From RGIG7378 sp964500525 (lineage in GTDB: Bacteria > Bacillota > Clostridia > RGIG7378), in the NCBI GenBank assembly GCA_964500525.1, contig CAZCOE010000003.1:1-8266 (forward strand): a stretch of 8,266 nucleotides of DNA, in the 5' to 3' direction. Position 1 is the first letter of the stretch. Each line of letters opens with the position of its first letter. The translations under genes were made by a program, and so were the position numbers. Below the pieces are notes generated by a model. It saw nothing but the letters and a program-made list of their open reading frames with translations, did not search any database and was not told where the DNA came from. Below, in pieces: positions 5,793 to 8,266 of the stretch.

Positions 5793-5818
5793 CACCTCAG
5801 GCCCAGGCACCTGGGGTG
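5793..5818 (+). terminator. Hairpin after the B6 operon, possible terminator
   Basis: CACCTCAGG (5793-5801) pairs with CCTGGGGTG (5810-5818) through nine base pairs including one wobble, with an 8-nt loop. It lies 38 nt after the radical SAM stop codon. The following sequence is T-rich but has no clean T run, so termination strength is uncertain. Confidence 0.45.
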
Positions 5819-5832
5819 TTGTCGCATTTGTG

Positions 5833-5861
5833 TTGTATTTTGAGAATGTTGTCGGTATAAT
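5833..5861 (+). promoter_or_regulatory. Probable sigma-A promoter of the O-antigen-ligase-like gene
   Basis: TTGTAT (5833-5838), 17-bp spacer, TATAAT (5856-5861). The -10 is perfect and the -35 is weak. It lies about 25 bp upstream of the start codon at 5887. Confidence 0.5.
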
Positions 5862-5886
5862 TGTTCCATGTATCTCAGGGGGATGA

Positions 5887-7044
5887 ATGGACATAAGCTT
5901 CTTGAAAAAACAGGAGAATATTAAGCTGACAACAGACCAGTGGATGTTGGTTGCTTTGACTGTATCCATTTTTCTTACAGTATTTGTTCAAATGGCCGCC
6001 ATATTGGTGGTTTCAATATACGCTCTGGTTAAGAGACGCGATATCTTGATAAAACGCCGGCCGGAGACCATATTGCTGTCGTGTTTTTGGGTCCTGTCCA
6101 CAGTTGTCACACTTATATATGGTACTTTCCCCATGACATTGGTCAGCTTGGCCCTGGGGCTGGCATATGTGGGTATTATGTTCGTCTCTCATTACATGAG
6201 CGGCCCTATTTTTAACCTGCTTTCCGAGATAATATGTGTTGCCAGCTGGCCCTGTTTCCTGATAGCCCTGCTGCAGATGGCCATGGGTCTGAGCTGGGTG
6301 TACGGCCAGCGCTATTGCTCCGTATTTACCAACGCCAACTTCTATGGCATGGTCTGTGCCATTACGATTATCCTCTGTGTGCACAATCTTTTCAGAGCCG
6401 ACAATTTGAAATTGCGCATATTCTATGGGTGCACTCTTCTGGTCAATTTTGCGGCTATGTACATGACAGGCAGCCGCAGCTCCATTGTGGTAACGGCGGT
6501 GGCCTGTGCTATTTATCTGATATTTACCCGCAGGTGGAGGATTCTTGCCTATGGCTGTGCAGCACTTGCAGTATTGCTCACTATTGATCTCCTGACGGGG
6601 GACAGCTTTACTCTGCTGCCCAGAATGGATGAGGTGGCCAGTTCTTTCAACGGACGCCTTGAAATATGGAAGAATGCCTCAGCAAGCATCGCCGCCAGAC
6701 CTATATTCGGATATGGCACATATTCGTATATACGTGTATATAATGAACTGGGAGGGTGGTACGCCCTCCACGCCCACAACCTGCTGCTGGAGATAGTTAT
6801 GGACTATGGCTTTGTAGGTCTGGGCATACTCCTGGGATTTTTTGGTGTGGTTCTGGCCAGGAGCATCAAGGCAAACAGAGGCCTCTCCAGCAAACCCGGT
6901 CTGGGCATGCTGGTGGCAGCCTATGCTATCGTGCTGTTATCGGGAACCTTTGATCTTGCCATGCTGTGGCCCCAGACAGGAGCACTGCTGCTGTTTATGA
7001 TAAGCTTTGGACATGTGGATACCACAGCTCAATTGGAAAACTGA
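5887..7044 (+). CDS. O-antigen ligase / Wzy-like polysaccharide membrane protein
   Basis: This 385-aa polytopic membrane protein has about ten hydrophobic segments. Family features of the Wzy/WaaL-type (O-antigen ligase domain) are visible: FTNANFYGM (147-155), which fits the usual 'G/NPN' helix start; TGSRSS (194-199) with R197; NGRLEIWKNA (255-264); a periplasmic-type loop RPIFGYGTYSYI (271-282); and HAHNLLLEIVMDYGFVGL (295-312), the conserved HN-containing motif before the last helices. Such proteins polymerise or ligate undecaprenyl-linked glycans at the outer face of the membrane. No glycosyltransferase or flippase is beside it, so it may act with a glycan cluster elsewhere. AGGGGG precedes the ATG by 4 nt, and an out-of-frame ATG occurs at 5883. 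Ligase versus polymerase activity cannot be decided. Confidence 0.85.
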   Translation: MDISFLKKQENIKLTTDQWMLVALTVSIFLTVFVQMAAILVVSIYALVKRRDILIKRRPETILLSCFWVLSTVVTLIYGTFPMTLVSLALGLAYVGIMFVSHYMSGPIFNLLSEIICVASWPCFLIALLQMAMGLSWVYGQRYCSVFTNANFYGMVCAITIILCVHNLFRADNLKLRIFYGCTLLVNFAAMYMTGSRSSIVVTAVACAIYLIFTRRWRILAYGCAALAVLLTIDLLTGDSFTLLPRMDEVASSFNGRLEIWKNASASIAARPIFGYGTYSYIRVYNELGGWYALHAHNLLLEIVMDYGFVGLGILLGFFGVVLARSIKANRGLSSKPGLGMLVAAYAIVLLSGTFDLAMLWPQTGALLLFMISFGHVDTTAQLEN

Positions 7045-7087
7045 GATGGGGTTGCTGGGGCCTGTTAATCATGCTGGACCTTCCTTG

Positions 7088-7116
7088 TTGACATGGTGAT
7101 AAAAGGGTGGTAAAAT
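7088..7116 (+). promoter_or_regulatory. Strong sigma-A promoter of the tRNA gene
   Basis: Perfect TTGACA at 7088-7093, a 17-bp spacer and TAAAAT at 7111-7116. It predicts transcription start about 14 nt before the tRNA. Confidence 0.85.
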
Positions 7117-7136
7117 CCGTTTTGCAATTTTGAATT

Positions 7137-7210
7137 GCGGGTGTAGTTCAATGGTAGAACATCAGCCTTCCAAGCTGATTGCGTGGGTTCGATTCCCATC
7201 ACCCGCTCCA
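7137..7210 (+). tRNA. tRNA-Gly (anticodon UCC)
   Basis: A complete 74-nt cloverleaf. The acceptor stem is GCGGGTG/CACCCGC with discriminator T and encoded CCA at 7208-7210. The D-arm contains GTTCAATGGTAGAAC. The anticodon stem TCAGC/GCTGA closes the loop CTTCCAA with anticodon TCC at 7169-7171. The T-arm is GTGGG TTCGATT CCCAT. It reads GGA and GGG glycine codons. It is a single gene with its own promoter and terminator. Confidence 0.97.
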
Positions 7211-7214
7211 TTAT

Positions 7215-7242
7215 ATCCAGGTCTTCGGACTTGGATTTTTTT
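7215..7242 (+). terminator. Rho-independent terminator of the tRNA gene
   Basis: ATCCAGGTC pairs with GACTTGGAT (9 bp, one wobble) around a TTCG tetraloop, followed by seven T (7236-7242). It lies 4 nt after the tRNA CCA. Confidence 0.93.
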
Positions 7243-7262
7243 GTATACGCAAGCGGACACAG

Positions 7263-7406
7263 ATGAACGAGGTTGAGGCGTTGCTATTTCTCTTCCAAAC
7301 AGGGTACCTTCGCTTGAAACCAGGTTCACAACGCCTCTCCCTCACTATGAACCTGGTTTTGCTGCGAAAGTTCAGTTTCAATCAAAATATCAAAACTTTA
7401 AGTTGA
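7263..7406 (+). pseudogene. Possible short gene remnant, 47 codons
   Basis: The frame from ATG 7263 gives MNEVEALLFLFQTGYLRLKP and then SLTMNLVLLRKFSF. The part ALLFLFQTGYLRLK reminds me of the 'LLFQTGYLTIK' region of the AAA-ATPase/PD-(D/E)XK proteins (DUF1703-type) common in gut Clostridia and Bacteroidetes, and the following text could align with their 'YSLTIPN' strand. No ribosome-binding site is seen, and the frame coincides with strong inverted repeats. This is a weak resemblance from memory, so it may be chance. Confidence 0.2.
7275..7359. repeat. Two interleaved perfect inverted repeats (pseudoknot topology)
   Basis: GAGGCGTTG (7275-7283) is complementary to CAACGCCTC (7329-7337), and AAACCAGGTTCA (7317-7328) is complementary to TGAACCTGGTTT (7348-7359). 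The arms alternate A-B-A'-B', and B and A' abut at 7328/7329, so as RNA both stems could form together as an H-type pseudoknot. The second stem has T's after it like a terminator. It lies downstream of the tRNA terminator and upstream of the next promoter, so what transcribes it is unclear. As DNA it could instead be a recombination or protein-binding site. Confidence 0.6.
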
Positions 7407-7408
7407 CC

Positions 7409-7439
7409 TTGACAAAATCTGGCACAATTATGATAGAAT
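7409..7439 (+). promoter_or_regulatory. Probable sigma-A promoter of the 107-aa gene
   Basis: TTGACA (7409-7414) and TAGAAT (7434-7439) with a 19-bp spacer, slightly long; TATGAT (7429-7434) is an alternative -10. The untranslated leader would be about 95 nt. Confidence 0.5.
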
Positions 7440-7539
7440 CAATATTACAGACAGTGCAGTTTTTAATAAGCCATATTATAGAATCATTTAAGTATGGAGA
7501 GCCTATTCGACAAATTAGAATATAACGGAGGATGATAAA

Positions 7540-7863
7540 ATGTTTTCCTTATTTACCCCCAAGGTTATGGACGAAGATGCAGCCAGGCATTTTTGGCTCT
7601 GGTTTGCGGAAAACGAGGAATGGATAATCAAGAACATTGGCAATCACGATTCAGATCTCGTGTGGGAAATTGATGCGGAATTAAAACCTGTATTCCCATA
7701 TTTTAGGGGAGAACTTGAATTCCAGCTCGGATACAACTTTGGGATTGGAGAGTTTTTCTTTTTTCACCTTGGCAAAAAAAAGCTCCGTCGCGATGGTGAA
7801 ACTCTCGGCAAAATGATGCCGCCGGGAATAGCAAATAGATGGAAGTTTATTCTTGATAAATAA
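7540..7863 (+). CDS. Conserved hypothetical protein, 107 aa
   Basis: The ATG is preceded by GGAGG at 7527-7531, eight nt away, so this is a well-supported gene. The protein is soluble, rich in aromatic residues and acidic to neutral. Features include DAARHFWLWFAENEEWII (14-31), HDSDLVWEIDAELKPVFPYF (36-55), ELEFQLGYNFGIGEFFFF (58-75) and a C-terminal MPPGIANRWKFILDK. The density of Trp/Phe and conserved-looking motifs suggests a real single-domain family seen in Clostridia, but I cannot name a family or function. No signal peptide or membrane segment is seen. It stands alone between a tRNA and a convergent small gene; its own promoter is plausible. Confidence 0.75.
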   Translation: MFSLFTPKVMDEDAARHFWLWFAENEEWIIKNIGNHDSDLVWEIDAELKPVFPYFRGELEFQLGYNFGIGEFFFFHLGKKKLRRDGETLGKMMPPGIANRWKFILDK

Positions 7864-7981
7864 GTTGTCACCTCTCCGATGATCAGGAACTGAACCACGG
7901 GATATATAATTGATGTTTTGTGGGGATGCATCTTTAAAAAAGTCGGGGGTTCCTGCTTTTTGTAATAGTAGAATGTAGACG

Positions 7982-8007
7982 AATGCCACGGCGTAGACCG
8001 TGGCATT
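7982..8007. terminator. Perfect 10-bp hairpin between convergent genes
   Basis: AATGCCACGG (7982-7991) and CCGTGGCATT (7998-8007) flank a 6-nt loop. The hairpin lies 118 nt after the stop of the 107-aa gene and 13 nt after the stop of the small minus-strand gene. Neither side has a good T run, so it may be a weak bidirectional terminator or an RNA-stabilising end. Confidence 0.5.
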
Positions 8008-8020
8008 TGCAATGTGGGTG

Positions 8021-8143
8021 TTAGTTTCCTCCGGGACCATCCCGACGATCTCGGGTATCGCAGACATCAATCTTGCCCTTAATGTCCCCGGGATTTGTCA
8101 TCTTTTTCTTTTGACACTGCTTTGTGTCCTTCTTGTTGCTCAT
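8021..8143 (-). CDS. Small polar protein, 40 aa, unknown function
   Basis: The start chosen is the ATG at 8143 because GGGGGTG lies about 7 nt upstream; a longer frame extends to 8263 but its added residues look non-coding. The product, MSNKKDTKQCQKKKMTNPGD… ending CDTRDRRDGPGGN, is strongly charged, with a Lys-rich first third, a middle NPGDIKGKIDV and an Arg/Asp/Gly-rich tail, two cysteines and no hydrophobic segment. It is predicted to be soluble and largely disordered. I do not recognise a family. Its size and composition would suit a small spore-associated or nucleic-acid-binding protein, but that is speculation. A hairpin follows its stop codon. Confidence 0.6.
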   Translation of the reverse strand: MSNKKDTKQCQKKKMTNPGDIKGKIDVCDTRDRRDGPGGN

Positions 8144-8266
8144 GAGTTTCACCCCCTTTTGAAAATAAGTATGCACCTTTATCAAGCAGTTCATACAGGT
8201 AATTTGATCGGAGGTGCAGCTCCGGACTCCCGCCCGAAGAGTGAGAACTATATAACCCCTCATAGG
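8144..8266 (-). promoter_or_regulatory. Upstream region of the small gene, possible forespore-type promoter
   Basis: On the minus strand GTATG (8192-8196) is followed after 18 bp by CATACTT(A) (8166-8173), loosely matching sigma-G/F elements (GNATR, 17-18 bp, CATNNTA). No good sigma-A pair at the right spacing is seen. The rest of this edge stretch holds no other recognisable feature. Confidence 0.25.

Noticed and set aside
7137..7210. tRNA as an attachment site of an integrated element in this window
   Set aside because: No second copy of the tRNA 3' end and no integrase are found within the window.
7179..7406. Open frame starting inside the tRNA
   Set aside because: Its first part overlaps the tRNA and terminator and cannot be coding; only the portion from 7263 is considered, as a weak remnant.
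7681..8070. Minus-strand frame with a hydrophobic segment (ATVYAVAFVYILLLQKAG)
   Set aside because: It overlaps two better-supported genes, lacks a ribosome-binding site, and the hydrophobic stretch comes partly from the hairpin sequence.
8144..8263. N-terminal extension of the small minus-strand gene to 8263
   Set aside because: The added residues have no protein-like character and the strong ribosome-binding site lies before the ATG at 8143.
1..8266. CRISPR array, rRNA or known riboswitch
   Set aside because: No regularly spaced direct repeats, no rRNA-like sequence, and no conserved riboswitch core was recognised on either strand.

Overview
The window looks like chromosomal DNA of an anaerobic Clostridia member, most likely a Lachnospiraceae-type gut bacterium. 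The reasons are strong GGAGG ribosome-binding sites, sigma-A promoters, an RHS polymorphic-toxin region of the Gram-positive type, a stand-alone ECF-transporter S component next to a Firmicutes-type pyridoxamine kinase, and a TatD-associated radical SAM protein. The taxonomic call is inferred from protein style; no marker gene other than a tRNA is present.

Positions 1-2616 are an AT-rich polymorphic-toxin graveyard. It opens with the C-terminal end of a toxin cut by the window edge, followed by a membrane-anchored putative immunity protein. Next comes a decayed RHS-repeat gene (about 966-1576) carrying a nonsense codon, a 145-bp segment inverted in place, a non-RHS palindromic insert replacing a missing stretch, and a frameshift at the junction with a second toxin tip (to 1847). 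That tip overlaps by ATGA with a DUF2247-like putative immunity protein (1844-2386). A short immunity-like remnant closes the region. The layout is typical of displaced toxin tips stored with their immunity genes behind an RHS locus.

Positions 2617-5754 form a vitamin B6 salvage module. A MocR/PdxR-type regulator that appears to lack its C-terminal end is read leftward. Divergent from it are a pyridoxamine/pyridoxal kinase, an ECF S component (probable B6 vitamer transporter) and a TatD-associated radical SAM protein. The last two overlap by ATGA, so the three form a probable operon. The divergent promoter has a perfectly palindromic -10 element that can serve both directions, with ACCA-type repeats upstream that are candidate regulator sites.

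Positions 5755-7044 hold an O-antigen-ligase-like membrane protein with its own promoter. A tRNA-Gly(UCC) follows (7137-7210) with a textbook promoter and terminator. Between the tRNA and a conserved-looking 107-aa hypothetical gene lies a stretch with two perfect interleaved inverted repeats (pseudoknot topology), possibly over a gene remnant. The window ends with a 40-aa, very polar small protein on the minus strand, whose upstream region weakly resembles a forespore-type promoter.

The least expected observation is the 145-bp RHS inversion: computed by hand, flipping it back restores one continuous RHS reading frame across both junctions.
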